DNA from: an uncultured Prevotella sp.
Lineage (GTDB): Bacteria; Bacteroidota; Bacteroidia; Bacteroidales; Bacteroidaceae
Direction: 5' to 3'
Length of the DNA stretch: 64,000 nucleotides
NCBI GenBank assembly: GCA_900315525.1
Contig: OMZO01000002.1
Location: forward strand, 1-64,000
Made by a program: the position numbers and the translations under genes. Positions 1 through 10,100 of this stretch are shown here, in pieces; within the stretch, counting starts at the first letter, position 1; each line of letters starts with the position of its first letter. The notes beneath the pieces are model-generated. The model ran no database searches and was not told where the DNA came from. It saw only the letters and a list, made by a program, of their open reading frames with translations.

Positions 1-75
1 CTCATCGAGGGGTACGTTGAAATCTACACGTACGATTGCCTTCTTACCGGCAAAGTTGAATTCGTTGATTGTCAT
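1..75 (-). CDS. pgk: Phosphoglycerate kinase, N-terminal fragment (cut by window edge)
   Basis: Reading the minus strand from the ATG at 75 to the window edge gives 25 codons. They begin [18 protein letters not shown] and continue FNVPLDE. This is the typical phosphoglycerate kinase N-terminus, where the RVDFNVP segment contributes to 3-phosphoglycerate binding. The enzyme makes ATP from 1,3-bisphosphoglycerate in glycolysis. The rest of the gene lies outside the window. A -7 box sits about 50 bases upstream. The call rests on a short but very characteristic segment. Confidence 0.9.
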   Translation of the reverse strand, partial: MTINEFNFAGKKAIVRVDFNVPLDE

Positions 76-124
76 AATTGTATTATTATTAATAATGTGT
101 AAAACGTCGTTATCAAAGCGATTG

Positions 125-132
125 CAAAGTTA
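125..132 (-). promoter_or_regulatory. Bacteroidota -7 box upstream of pgk
   Basis: TAACTTTG on the minus strand matches the TAnnTTTG -7 consensus of Bacteroidota. It ends 49 bases before the pgk ATG. No convincing TTTG -33 element is seen at 19-21 bases, so only the -7 box is claimed. Confidence 0.55.
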
Positions 133-145
133 CAAATTAAATTGG

Positions 146-227
146 AACACAGAGGCTCTGAGGCTCAGAGTTTTTTGGTTTTTTCACTTTTTTAATATAA
201 ATCTTTGTGTCTCTGTGCCTCTGTGTT
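146..227. repeat. Inverted repeat between pgk and radA
   Basis: Arms AACACAGAGGC (146-156) and GCCTCTGTGTT (217-227) are perfect inverted copies 60 bases apart. The inner flanks (ctctgaggctcagag and ctttgtgtctctgt) are imperfectly related to the same purine-rich motif. The space between holds T-runs at 171-193. It fills the gap between the radA stop and the pgk promoter, so it could act as the radA transcript terminator or be a copy of a dispersed intergenic repeat. Confidence 0.5.
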
Positions 228-236
228 TATAAATTG

Positions 237-1622
237 TTATCCAAAGATAGCACGGAGGGCTTCTTCGACCTTCCGGACGGGATGGATGGCTATCTGATAT
301 TTCGCGGCATCGAAGCCCTGGAGATTGTATTTAGGAATGATGATATCGCTGAAGCCCAGTTTCTCGGCTTCGGCGATTCTCTGTTCGATACGGTTGACGG
401 GGCGCACCTCACCAGAGAGACCTACCTCACCACACATGCACCAGCCTGCCTCAATCGGGGTATCGACATTCGAGGAGAGGACGGCAGCGATGATGCTGAG
501 GTCCATGGCCAGGTCGGTCACACGGAGACCACCTGCGATGTTGATGAACACGTCCTTCTGGATAAGTTTGAAGCCGACACGCTTCTCGAGGACCGCGAGG
601 AGCATGTTGAGACGGCGTTGGTCGAAACCGGTGGCAGAGCGCTGGGGCGTGCCGTAGGCGGCCGTGGAGACAAGGGCTTGTGTCTCGACGAGGAAGGGGC
701 GCACACCCTCGATGGCTGAGCTGATGGCGATGCCGGAGAGACCTTCATGATCCTGAGTAAGCAGGAGTTCTGAAGGATTGGATACCTGTCGGAGACCCGT
801 CTGCTGCATCTCGTAGATACCCAGTTCGGCGGTAGAACCGAAGCGGTTTTTCATCGACCGGAGGATGCGGTACATGTAGTGCTGGTCGCCCTCGAACTGG
901 ATGACGGTATCGACGATGTGCTCGAGGATCTTCGGACCTGCCAGCGTGCCTTCCTTGGTGATGTGACCGATGAGGATAACGGGTACGCCGCTGGTCTTGG
1001 CAAAGCGGAGCAGGGAAGAGGCGCACTCACGTACCTGAGCGATGGAGCCAGCAGAGGACTCGACGTCCTCGGTCATAATGGTCTGAATGGAGTCGATGAT
1101 GACCAGCTCGGGTTGTTCGTCCTTGATATGTTCGAAGATATGCTCCAGCGAGTTCTCGCAGAGGATGAGGAAATTCTCGTTGTCGTCATGGGGGATGCGG
1201 TTGGCGCGCATCTTGAGCTGATGGGCGCTCTCCTCACCGCTGACGTAGAGGATCTTCTTCTCGGGCATGTGGAGCATCGTCTGCAGCGAGAGGGTGGATT
1301 TGCCGATGCCGGGTTCACCACCGAGGAGTACGATGCTGCCAGGGACGAGACCACCACCGAGCACACGGTTGAGTTCCTCGTCGTGCATGTCGATGCGGGG
1401 ATCGTCGTGGTTGGAGATGTCGCGGAGCTTGAGTACCTTGTTCTTGCGCAGCGCATGACCTGCCGAGGCGGCAGCGTGGGTAGCGGCCTGCTGGCGGGTG
1501 TCCGCGGCAATGCGCACTTCCTTGAAGGTGTTCCACTGCCCGCAGGCGGGGCATTTTCCTATCCACTTCGGCGACTCCTGGCCGCAGTTGGAGCATACGT
1601 ATGCGATTTTGTCTTTTGCCAT
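237..1622 (-). CDS. radA: DNA repair protein RadA (Sms)
   Basis: This 461-residue protein has full RadA architecture. An N-terminal C4 zinc finger has Cys10, Cys13, Cys24 and Cys27. A RecA-like ATPase follows, with Walker A GGEPGIGKST near residue 100 and the RadA-specific KNRFG motif near 260. The C-terminal domain is Lon-protease-like. RadA is a hexameric helicase that extends branch migration of recombination intermediates. The ATG at 1622 follows a near-consensus -7 box by only eight bases, implying an almost leaderless mRNA. The gene is divergent from the lipoprotein gene at 1697 and stands alone on its strand before the inverted repeat at 146-227. Confidence 0.97.
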   Translation of the reverse strand: MAKDKIAYVCSNCGQESPKWIGKCPACGQWNTFKEVRIAADTRQQAATHAAASAGHALRKNKVLKLRDISNHDDPRIDMHDEELNRVLGGGLVPGSIVLLGGEPGIGKSTLSLQTMLHMPEKKILYVSGEESAHQLKMRANRIPHDDNENFLILCENSLEHIFEHIKDEQPELVIIDSIQTIMTEDVESSAGSIAQVRECASSLLRFAKTSGVPVILIGHITKEGTLAGPKILEHIVDTVIQFEGDQHYMYRILRSMKNRFGSTAELGIYEMQQTGLRQVSNPSELLLTQDHEGLSGIAISSAIEGVRPFLVETQALVSTAAYGTPQRSATGFDQRRLNMLLAVLEKRVGFKLIQKDVFINIAGGLRVTDLAMDLSIIAAVLSSNVDTPIEAGWCMCGEVGLSGEVRPVNRIEQRIAEAEKLGFSDIIIPKYNLQGFDAAKYQIAIHPVRKVEEALRAIFG

Positions 1623-1630
1623 AGTTATTG

Positions 1631-1659
1631 CAAAGGTACGAAAAAAAGTGAAAAGACAA
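1631..1659 (-). promoter_or_regulatory. radA promoter
   Basis: Minus-strand TTG (1659-1657), 18 bases, then TACCTTTG (1638-1631). Only eight bases separate the -7 box from the radA ATG, so the transcript should start within about five bases of the codon. Confidence 0.6.
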
Positions 1660-1680
1660 TAGAAAATAAAATAAAATTTG

Positions 1681-1688
1681 TACCTTTG
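1681..1688 (+). promoter_or_regulatory. -7 box of the substrate-binding lipoprotein gene
   Basis: TACCTTTG on the plus strand ends eight bases before the ATG at 1697. It forms a divergent pair with the radA promoter. No clear -33 element is visible. Confidence 0.6.
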
Positions 1689-1696
1689 CAGCGTTT

Positions 1697-2611
1697 ATGA
1701 GGAAATTATTGATAGGAATCATAGCCGTATTGGTGCTGTTCAGCTGTGGACAGTCGTACGAGGAGACGAAACGTCAGTCGCGGGCGCATCGGCTGAAAAT
1801 GCAGCGTGAGGACTCGGCAGCCCTGAAGATTGCGGTGATGCCGACACTCGACTGTCTGCCCATCTTCGTGGCTAAGGATCACGAGATGTTTGACACGGCC
1901 GTCGATATCCGCCTGAAATACTTCACGGCCCAGATGGACTGTGACACAGCCATCATGAACCGAAGGGTGGAGATAGGTATCACCGACGTGGTGAGGGCTG
2001 AACGGATGATGAAGGCCGGGACGCCTGTGCGCTATTTCGCGGGTACCAATGCCTACTGGGTACTGGTGTCGAATCGTCAGCAACGTATCTCACTGCTGAA
2101 GCATCTCGACGACAAGATGGTGGCGATGACGCGCTATTCGGTGACGGACATGCTGGGTGATATGGCGGTGGACAGTGCGAAGCTGGAGCCGTGGAAGGTG
2201 TTCAGGATCCAGGTGAACGATGTCAACATCCGTCTGAAGATGTTGGAGAACAACGAGATGGACGCACTCGTGTTCACGGAGCCCCAGTACACCCAAGCCA
2301 TGTTGAGGAAACCGCGCGTGCTGCTGGATACGCGTACGCTGGACCTGAAGATGGGGGCCATCGTCGTGCAGTCGAAGGGGATGGACGACAAGACGAGGAA
2401 GAAGCAGATGAGTGCCTTCCTGCGAGGCTATAATGAAGCCTGTGACTCGATCAACCAATTCGGGGTGCAACACTACAAGGACGTCATCCGCAAGCGCTAT
2501 AAGGTCAGTGAACAGGCCCTGAAGAAGTTGCCCAACCTGAAGTACAGTCATGCCGTCGCGCCACGGGAAAAGGACATCGAGGCGGCTCGTCAGTGGCTAT
2601 CAAAGAAATAA
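1697..2611 (+). CDS. Orphan ABC-type substrate-binding lipoprotein (SsuA/THI5-like)
   Basis: 304 residues. The N-terminus is a lipoprotein signal with lipobox LFSC (Cys at about 17). The body has the feel of a type II periplasmic binding protein of the NMT1/THI5/SsuA class: a first strand AVMPTLDCLPIFVAKDHEMF, then a segment reading VEIGITDVVRAERMMKAG, where such proteins bind their ligand. No permease or ATPase gene is adjacent, so either the partner genes are elsewhere or the protein serves as a sensor. The TPR gene starts five bases after its stop, so the two are likely cotranscribed. The ligand cannot be predicted. Confidence 0.7.
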   Translation: MRKLLIGIIAVLVLFSCGQSYEETKRQSRAHRLKMQREDSAALKIAVMPTLDCLPIFVAKDHEMFDTAVDIRLKYFTAQMDCDTAIMNRRVEIGITDVVRAERMMKAGTPVRYFAGTNAYWVLVSNRQQRISLLKHLDDKMVAMTRYSVTDMLGDMAVDSAKLEPWKVFRIQVNDVNIRLKMLENNEMDALVFTEPQYTQAMLRKPRVLLDTRTLDLKMGAIVVQSKGMDDKTRKKQMSAFLRGYNEACDSINQFGVQHYKDVIRKRYKVSEQALKKLPNLKYSHAVAPREKDIEAARQWLSKK

Positions 2612-2616
2612 GACCC

Positions 2617-4800
2617 ATGGAAACCCATCAGAGCCTGAAAGATATATTCTCCCATCTGGAGAAACATAACCTCAGTGCGGCCATTGCCGGACTGGAGGCT
2701 TTCCTGTCGGTGCATCCCCATCAGGTGAACTCCGACAGGCTGCATGCCCTGCGCACTGACTACCAGCTGATGGCAGACTACTGGAAAAGAGGGTTCAAGG
2801 ACCCGCAGTTGCCAGCTCTCTACCAGACGCTCCTGCAGCGGATGTACGTGCTCTGTGCGAACATCAGCAAACATTACGGGCTGAGTCATTCTTCCTACCT
2901 GTCGTCGCTCTATATGCGTCTGCACATGACGGCGCGTGACTGGTCGCCACAGAACATCCGGGAGGAGATGGAGTCGTTTGTCTCTGACGTGGCGCTGCTC
3001 GAACTGGAGCCAGAGCACCAGCAGGAGACCAAGCGCCAAGAACTCTACAAACAGCACCAGCACCAGATGAACGTGCTCTTCGACTATATCTATACCTCAG
3101 ATATCTGGAGCGACGGGATGGCCTCGGCCATGGAAGAGCTGTTGCTCTCGCCGACCATCGACAGCAACGACCAGCAACTCATCGTGAGTGCCGTCATGCT
3201 GTCGCTGCTGGAATATTTCGACATGGGGAAGATGCGTACGCTGGTGCATGTGTATCAGCAGGCTACCGACGCGAATGTGCGTCAGCGCGCCTTCATCGGT
3301 TGGGTGCTTGCACTGGGGCACCCGATGGCGGCTGCCCTCTATCCGGAACTGCCTACGCTGATCGACCACCTGTTGGAGGATGGCCATTGCCGTGAAGAAC
3401 TGGCAGAACTGCAGAAGCAGATAGTCTTCTGTATCAACACGGACCAGGACACACGCACCATCCAGCAGGAGATCATGCCCGAGCTCATCAAGAACCAAGA
3501 CTTCCGGATTACCCCCAACGGTATCGTGGAGAACGAGGAAGACCCGATGGAGGATATCCTGAACCCCGGCAGTGAAGAGCGGAAAATCGAGAAGATGGAG
3601 GAGAGTATCCAGAAGATGGCCGCTATGCAGAAGCAAGGGTCGGACGTCTATTTCGCTGGATTCTCACAGATGAAGCGCTTCCCCTTCTTCGACGAACTGA
3701 GCAATTGGTTTGTGCCTTTCTACAAGCATCATCCGGCTGTGGCAGAGGCCTATGCAGAGATGGGGAAGAGTCATTTCATGGATGTCATGACCAATAGCGG
3801 CCCCTTCTGTGACAGTGACAAGTATTCGTTTGTCTTTGCTTTCAAGCAAGTGCTGTCTCAGATGCCGAAGAACATGCGTTCGATGCTTGAACGGAATGAG
3901 GTGTCTGTGCATGAGATGTGGTCAAGTGATCAGTCAGATCCTGCCTATATCCGACGGATGTGTCTGCAGGACCTCTACCGCTTCTACCGTCTCTTCCCCC
4001 GGAGGGAGGAGTTTGCGGATCCCTTCCGTGGTAACGATGCCACTTGTATCTTCTTTGCCAACCCCCTCTTCTCGAAGACACGGCTCGAACCCTCGTTCAA
4101 TGAGATCGTGGCTTTCCTGTTGAAGAAGAACCGTCTGCACGACGCCTCCCGGGTGTTGAAGAACTATGGGGAGAACAGACGCGACTTCCAGTTCTGGATG
4201 ATGGCTGGCTATCTGTTGCAGAAGAGTGGCAGTGAGGAACTCTTAGGCGAAGGGCTCGACGACCTGAAGTGCTACGAGCAGGCCTTGGCGATGGAGCCTG
4301 AACACGAGAAAGCCCTGACGGGCTATGCCAGGGCACTCTTCTCGAGAGGGATGTACAGTGAGGCACTGGCCATCTACGACCGACTCTTGGCCATCAGTCC
4401 TGACAAGAAGAGTTATCTGTTGAACCGTGCGGTCTGTCAGACGAATGTCGGTCAGTATGCGGCGGCCCTCAAGGACCTGTATCGCCTGAACTACGAGGCA
4501 CCCGACAACCAAAATATTAGCCGGGTGCTGGCGTGGGCCTTGGTCTGTGAAGGGAAGTATGAGGCAGCGGAAAAGATCTACCGTGAGTTGCTGACCGGTC
4601 ATTCCGAACTCGACGACCTGCTGAAATACGGCTATTGTCTCTGGTTTGACGGACAGATTGCAGATGCGGCCGACTGTTTCCACCGTTACGTCAAAGAGAC
4701 AGGTGTCAATCCGGTATCCATTCTCAGGGAGGAGGCAGCGCTGCTGCGGGAGAAAGGCATCACTGAGCCTGAGCAGCAGATGATGCTCTATATCCTCTGA
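2617..4800 (+). CDS. TPR-repeat protein, conserved Bacteroidota hypothetical
   Basis: 727 residues starting at the ATG at 2617. An in-frame GTG at 2593 lies inside the upstream gene and is less likely. There is no signal peptide. The N-terminal two thirds is helical without a motif I recognise. The C-terminal 200 residues contain several tetratricopeptide-like units, for example ALAMEPEHEKALTGYARALF, AIYDRLLAISPDKKSYLLNR and AEKIYRELLTGHSELDDLL. Probably a cytoplasmic scaffold protein. It follows the lipoprotein gene by five bases, and its last 41 bases overlap the convergent acyltransferase gene. Specific function unknown. Confidence 0.75.
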   Translation: METHQSLKDIFSHLEKHNLSAAIAGLEAFLSVHPHQVNSDRLHALRTDYQLMADYWKRGFKDPQLPALYQTLLQRMYVLCANISKHYGLSHSSYLSSLYMRLHMTARDWSPQNIREEMESFVSDVALLELEPEHQQETKRQELYKQHQHQMNVLFDYIYTSDIWSDGMASAMEELLLSPTIDSNDQQLIVSAVMLSLLEYFDMGKMRTLVHVYQQATDANVRQRAFIGWVLALGHPMAAALYPELPTLIDHLLEDGHCREELAELQKQIVFCINTDQDTRTIQQEIMPELIKNQDFRITPNGIVENEEDPMEDILNPGSEERKIEKMEESIQKMAAMQKQGSDVYFAGFSQMKRFPFFDELSNWFVPFYKHHPAVAEAYAEMGKSHFMDVMTNSGPFCDSDKYSFVFAFKQVLSQMPKNMRSMLERNEVSVHEMWSSDQSDPAYIRRMCLQDLYRFYRLFPRREEFADPFRGNDATCIFFANPLFSKTRLEPSFNEIVAFLLKKNRLHDASRVLKNYGENRRDFQFWMMAGYLLQKSGSEELLGEGLDDLKCYEQALAMEPEHEKALTGYARALFSRGMYSEALAIYDRLLAISPDKKSYLLNRAVCQTNVGQYAAALKDLYRLNYEAPDNQNISRVLAWALVCEGKYEAAEKIYRELLTGHSELDDLLKYGYCLWFDGQIADAADCFHRYVKETGVNPVSILREEAALLREKGITEPEQQMMLYIL

Positions 4801-5911
4801 TATTCTTAGAAAGTTTTTCCTGTATCCAGTAGAGAGCGAGGGGCAGACCGACGCCTGCGACGGTGTAGGCTATCCAGAAGAGGTCTTCCTGCGAGTGCTC
4901 ATGGATCACCATGTGACAGCCTATCTGACGGATATCGAGACCGTAGTACCAGATCTTCAGCAGACTCACCGACTTGTAGGCCACGATGTGGAAGATGAAG
5001 ATATAGAGGGTGCGGTCGCCGATATAGGCGAGTGAACGTTTCAGCCAACCATCATGACGGTCGATCCACTGACTGATGTTGTAGGTCATCAGGAAACCGA
5101 TGAGTGCCGGTACTGGCAGTGACAGGAACTGGGTGTAGGAAGAACGCCAGTTCATGTTGGCCGTGAGGTACTTGGAGAAGAGGAAGACGATGATGGCGGC
5201 TATGACCGACGTCCAGATGTAGGCATAACGGCGGTTGATGAGGCGGTGATAGTCATCGACGAACTGACGGAAGATGAAACCACAGCCGAAGAAGAAACAA
5301 CCCATCATGTCGCGGTAGCCCCCCTGTACGAGATTCACCACCTTCAGTCCCTCGTAGGTCTTCCAGGCACAGAGCAACAGCATGATCATACAGACGAGGT
5401 AGGGGATGGCATCCTTCGACAGTTTGGGACACTTGTTGAAGGCGACATCGAGCAGCTTATATAATAAAAGGTATAAGATGCTGGCGACGAACAGCCCCCG
5501 GAAGAACCAGAAAGCCCCACAGAGAAACGCATCGTAGCCACCCATTGCCGTGACGATGTTCCAGAGGTTTTGTTGCATCTGGTGCCAGGTGTAGGGGTGG
5601 AGTACCCCACCGGATTCGTTGCCGTACTGTTCGTTGAGTACGCCGAGGTCGAACATCCAGTTGTGGATGACTAGGAAGAAGACCGACCACTTCACGAAGG
5701 GCCAGTAGAGTCCTTTCACCCGTTTCCAGACGAAGGTGACCTCGTCGTTGAGGTATTTCAGGGAGAAGAAGTAACCCGCCGTGATGAAGAAGAGTGGCAT
5801 GTGGAACTCGAAGATGAACTTGCAGAGCCACCCCGGTGCCTCGGCATGCGCTATCACCATCAGGATGATGGCAATGCCCTTGCAGATGGATATGGTCGTA
5901 TCACGTTTCAT
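4760..5911 (-). CDS. Acyltransferase family 3 (OafA/YrhL-type) membrane protein
   Basis: 383 residues with about ten hydrophobic segments. It starts SICKGIAIILMVIAHAEAPG, the conserved first helix of acyltransferase-3 proteins with its active-site His, and continues with EFHMPLFFITAGYFF. Members acylate sugars of lipopolysaccharide, capsule or other envelope glycans from the inner membrane. The ATG lies six bases downstream of the phospholipase-D-type gene, and the gene appears to be the last of the kdsA operon. Its 3' end overlaps the TPR gene tail by 41 bases, confirmed by reading the TGA at 4760-4762. Substrate unknown; an envelope lipid or glycan is inferred from context. Confidence 0.85.
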   Translation of the reverse strand: MKRDTTISICKGIAIILMVIAHAEAPGWLCKFIFEFHMPLFFITAGYFFSLKYLNDEVTFVWKRVKGLYWPFVKWSVFFLVIHNWMFDLGVLNEQYGNESGGVLHPYTWHQMQQNLWNIVTAMGGYDAFLCGAFWFFRGLFVASILYLLLYKLLDVAFNKCPKLSKDAIPYLVCMIMLLLCAWKTYEGLKVVNLVQGGYRDMMGCFFFGCGFIFRQFVDDYHRLINRRYAYIWTSVIAAIIVFLFSKYLTANMNWRSSYTQFLSLPVPALIGFLMTYNISQWIDRHDGWLKRSLAYIGDRTLYIFIFHIVAYKSVSLLKIWYYGLDIRQIGCHMVIHEHSQEDLFWIAYTVAGVGLPLALYWIQEKLSKNIRGYRASSAAQAQ

Positions 5912-5917
5912 CGTCGG

Positions 5918-7153
5918 TCAGAGAACGAATGTGAGCAGGTGGCCGAACCACCCCTTGAAGCGGTGCCAGACGTTCTGGCTCTTCTTCCAGCGCTCGGGGG
6001 TCATATAGTCGCACTTCTGCATGTCCTGCATGAAGCGGTTCTCCAGTTGATGGGTCGTCACGGAGTCCTGGATGAGGGCGTTGATCTCGTAGTCGTAGCG
6101 CAGGCTGCGGGCATCGAGATTCGTGCTGCCTACGGTGCAGAACTTCCCATCGACCATCATGATCTTCGAGTGGTGGAATCCCGGACGGTAGCGCCAGACA
6201 TGCGCTCCGCGCTTCGCCAGCTTCTTCATGTTGTAGATCACTACGTCGGGCATCAGCGGGATGTCGTATTTCGACGAGATGAGGATGTCCATCTTCACCC
6301 CACGTTCGGCACAGCGTTTCAGGGCCTTCATCACCGAGGGGGTGGGGGCGAAGTAAGGATTCACGATTTTCACCGAGTCCTGGGCGTTGTCGAGTGCCTG
6401 GATATAGAAACGGCGCATGATCTCGTTGGAGATATGCGGTTCGCGGTTGGCGATGCCGATGGTCTTATTGCCGGCAGGCACCGCCTGGAAATACTTCGGG
6501 TCGGTGAGTTCCTCCTTGGTCACCCGTTTCCACATCCGGATGAAGATGGCCTGCAGCTGGTTGACGGCAGGTCCTTCGATGCGGCAGTGCATGTCACGCC
6601 ATTCACCTACCTGTTCGGTACCGACGATATAGTAGTCGGCGACATTCATGCCCCCTGTATAGCCGATGCGTCCGTCGATGACGACAATCTTTCGGTGGTC
6701 ACGGGGCCAGATATGGTTCACCCAGGGGAAGCGGATGGGGTCGAACTCATAGATCTCGATGCTGTCGGTATGCAGGCGCTGGAGGTGTTCCTTCTTCAAC
6801 GGCTGGTTGTTGGAGTCGTTGCCGAAGCCATCGAAGAGGCATCTCACCTCCACCCCCTGGCGGCGTTTCTCACGCAGCAGGTCGTAGAGCAGGTTGGCGA
6901 TGGAGTCGTTGCGGAAGTTGAAATACTCCATGTGGATGCTGCTCTTGGCCTGTCGGATGACTTCGAACATATCGGCAAACTTCTCCCTGCCCGACATGAG
7001 CAGGCGGACGCTGTTGTCGCTGGAGAAGGTGATGCCCTCCTGACTCATCGCGGAGACGATGAGCGAGTCGCTGTGCTGTGCATGTCCATAAGTAGATATC
7101 AGCAGGAATAGCATGGTAACTATTCCTGCTGACCATTTGTCATAAGTCTTCAT
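5918..7153 (-). CDS. Phospholipase D-superfamily enzyme, cardiolipin synthase-like
   Basis: 411 residues with two catalytic HKD motifs: HRKIVVIDG with His at about 153, and HSKIMMVDG with His at about 328. Both are followed by the G-S/G-N context (YTGGMN and VGSTNLD) of cardiolipin synthases. The N-terminus looks like a single signal or anchor helix (TMLFLLISTYGHAQ) rather than the two helices of typical ClsA. The catalytic part therefore probably faces the periplasm. The ATG overlaps the stop of the upstream regulator by four bases, which suggests translational coupling. Likely reaction: phosphatidyl transfer between phosphatidylglycerols to form cardiolipin. A secreted phospholipase D is the alternative. 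Confidence 0.85.
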   Translation of the reverse strand: MKTYDKWSAGIVTMLFLLISTYGHAQHSDSLIVSAMSQEGITFSSDNSVRLLMSGREKFADMFEVIRQAKSSIHMEYFNFRNDSIANLLYDLLREKRRQGVEVRCLFDGFGNDSNNQPLKKEHLQRLHTDSIEIYEFDPIRFPWVNHIWPRDHRKIVVIDGRIGYTGGMNVADYYIVGTEQVGEWRDMHCRIEGPAVNQLQAIFIRMWKRVTKEELTDPKYFQAVPAGNKTIGIANREPHISNEIMRRFYIQALDNAQDSVKIVNPYFAPTPSVMKALKRCAERGVKMDILISSKYDIPLMPDVVIYNMKKLAKRGAHVWRYRPGFHHSKIMMVDGKFCTVGSTNLDARSLRYDYEINALIQDSVTTHQLENRFMQDMQKCDYMTPERWKKSQNVWHRFKGWFGHLLTFVL

Positions 7154-10100
7154 TGACGGTGCTTGAGTCTGTATTCGAGCGGCGTCATGCCGAACTTCTC
7201 CTTGAAGATGTTGATGAAGTTCTCGGCGGTCATGAAACCAATGTTCGTGGCCAGCTCGCTCATATTGATATTAGTACGTTTCAGCAGGATGCATGCATGC
7301 TTCAGGCGCATGTCACGAATCAGTTCTGCCGGCGTCTTGTTCGTGATACTTCTCACCCTGTGGAAGAATGGTACGCGACCCATGCCCATGGCTGTAGCCA
7401 TCTCCTCCAGACTGATCTGTCCGCGGCTCATGTTCTGCATCACATACTGTTCGATGTTCAGGAGGAGCTGCTGGTCGGTAGCGTCGAGCATGGAGAAGTC
7501 TGCACGCTGAACGTCGGTCATCATGCTTCCTCCCTCATAGTCTTCAGGATTGAAGGCGGCCGGCGTGTTACGTTTGACAACCTTCGTGTCCACTTGGTTC
7601 ATCGGGTCGTCACCACTCACTTCGTCGTCGTTAGCTGTTGGCTTGATGCTACCTGTGTCGTAGGTCTCAGTGGCGGTGGTCATACTGGCGTTGCGGTCCT
7701 CCAGCATACGGGTCTCCGCACCCTCGATGAGGTTGCTGTTCATCTCGATCGGGCCAAGACCCAGGATCTTGTTGAATCGCATCGTGGCCTCCTGGATGTT
7801 GAACGGCTTAGCCAGATAGTCATCGGCAGAGAGCGTGATATTCTGGTTGCGCATGTCCTGAGGTGTCAGCACACCCTCGGTCATCAGCACGAACTTCACA
7901 CGCAGGGTGCTCGGGTTGGTCTTCATCTGGTTACAGAGTTCACTACCCGTCAGGCCAGCCATGTCCTGTTTACATACCACGAGGTCGCACTGCATCTCGT
8001 CGAGGTCTTCGGCTGCCTTCTCGATGTCGTTGTAGGCATGGAAGTCGTAGATATACTTGAAACGAGAGGTGGCGAACTTCAAGAAGTCGAGGTTGTCGTC
8101 GATCATGACGACGGTGAACTTCATCGTCGGAGAGTCCATCAAGGCCCTGGTGGGTCTCGACTCCTCTGAGGTCAGTGTCTGTGAGACTACCTCTGGCAGA
8201 TCGATCTCGCCTCGGCCGTTCAGTTCCAGACGGTCGTGTACGGCGTTCTTCGCTCTTTCCTCCGGATTTTCCAGGTTGGTCTGCATGTCACTCACACGCG
8301 TGATAATCTGCAGCATCTGCGAGTGGAGGGCATTCAACTGCTCACGTTCCTCCAGTGACTTCTCCTTCTCCGAGAGGTTACCGATGATAGAGGTCATACG
8401 AGCCATCGGCTGGCGCAGGTCCTCACTGGCAGCCTTGATCTCCTCACGCTGGATCTTCAGTTCGTCGATGACGGCTCTCTTCCTGGCCTTGATGGCCTTC
8501 AGCTGGTTGATACCGATACGCCAGAAGTAGATGAACAGCGCAGCGAGGAGTACATAGGCCGTGATCATCCACCATGACAGCAGCCAGTGGTGCTGGATGG
8601 TGATGGAGAGTGTGCGCTCCTGGTTGCTGACAGCACCCTCGGCGCTGATGGCCTTCACGTGGAGCGTGTAGTTGCCACTGGGCAGATCCTTGAAGGTCAC
8701 ACCGTGAGTCAGTGCGTTACCATTGCGCCAGTCTTCGTCGAGGCCTTCCATCCAGTACATGAACTGCAGGCGCTCGCTCTGGTTGTAGTTACCGCCAGAA
8801 AACTTGATGGTGAAGGTGTTCTGATTATGTCCCAGTACGAGGTTGTTGGTCTCGTTGAGTGCCTGAGGCAGTACGGTACGGTCGTTATACTCATGTCCGG
8901 TGAGAATTTCCTCCTCGCCAATGAAGAGCTGTGTGAGCATCACACGCGGCAGGGAGTTGTTCTCGCTGTTGGGGCGCTGGAACTCCCAGTTCACGCCGTA
9001 GAGACCACCCAGCAATACGTTTCCGTCCTGGCGGGTGAGAATGGCACCGGGGTTGAACTCGTTGCTCTGCAGACCGTCGGCTGTAGTATAGTTGTAGAGA
9101 CCGTAGTTGTTAGTGCCGTCCTCATGGTTACGCTGGACGACGATACGGCTCACACCACTGCTGGTGGTCACCCAGATATTGTGGTTCTTATCTTCGGCGA
9201 TACCACAGATATTATTGTTAGACAGACCCTGTTTCTCGGTCAGATAACTCAGGTCGTCGTTTTCCAGGTTCAGGATGTTCAGACCCTCGCGGGTACCTAT
9301 CCAAAGCAGACCTCTGGAGTCTTGCAGTACCTGGGTGATGAAGTTGTTGGTGAACGACTTCGCGTTGGACACATTACCCGTCAGCACCTTCTTCTCGGTG
9401 GTCGAGAGATTCAGGACAATCAGGCCCTCAGCGGTTCCGATGTAGAGGTTGTTGTTCTTAGCCTGGAGGTTATAGTAGAGACTAGTGATGTTGTTCGTGG
9501 TCAGTTTACCGTTCTCACGGGTGTAAGACGAGAAGGTGTTCATCTTCGGGTTATACACCTGCAGGCCACCGTTAGTGGCAATCCAGAGGTTACCTACCTT
9601 ATCAGTACACAGGTCGTTGATGTGGTCGTCGATCAGTGTTTTGGTGCTGTCCTTGGCCAGTGAGTAGATGGTGGTGGTGCCGCCCTTGATGCGCGTCAGA
9701 CCATTGCGTTTCGAACCTACCCAGAGACTACCGTCGGAGGTGAAGGCCATCGTCGATACCTTCATACTGGCCAACGGCCCATTGTAGTCGACCACGCCCT
9801 TGTCGCTCGTACCGTACCACACCTTGCCGTCAGCATCCTGTGCCATGGCAGTGATGTCGCCGATATGATTCGAGCCAAAACGGTAGATGTACTTACCAGA
9901 GTAGGCGACACCCGATTTCTCGGTACCTACCCAAAGCAGGTCGGTATCGTCGATATAGACGCACTGGATGCTGAGAGACTCGGTGATCCACTGGCTGTCG
10001 TTGATGTTTCTCGGTTGTACGGATTCTGTGTCATGGGTGCGGACATCCATCCTGAGCAGACCCAGCTGGTCGGAGCCAATCCAGATGTTACCACTTTGGT

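Noticed and set aside
5801..7111. Open frame of 436 codons on the plus strand opposite the phospholipase-D-type gene
   Set aside because: Composition is typical of antisense to a GC-rich-third-position gene (many His, Val, Asp, Gly). The opposite strand has both HKD motifs.
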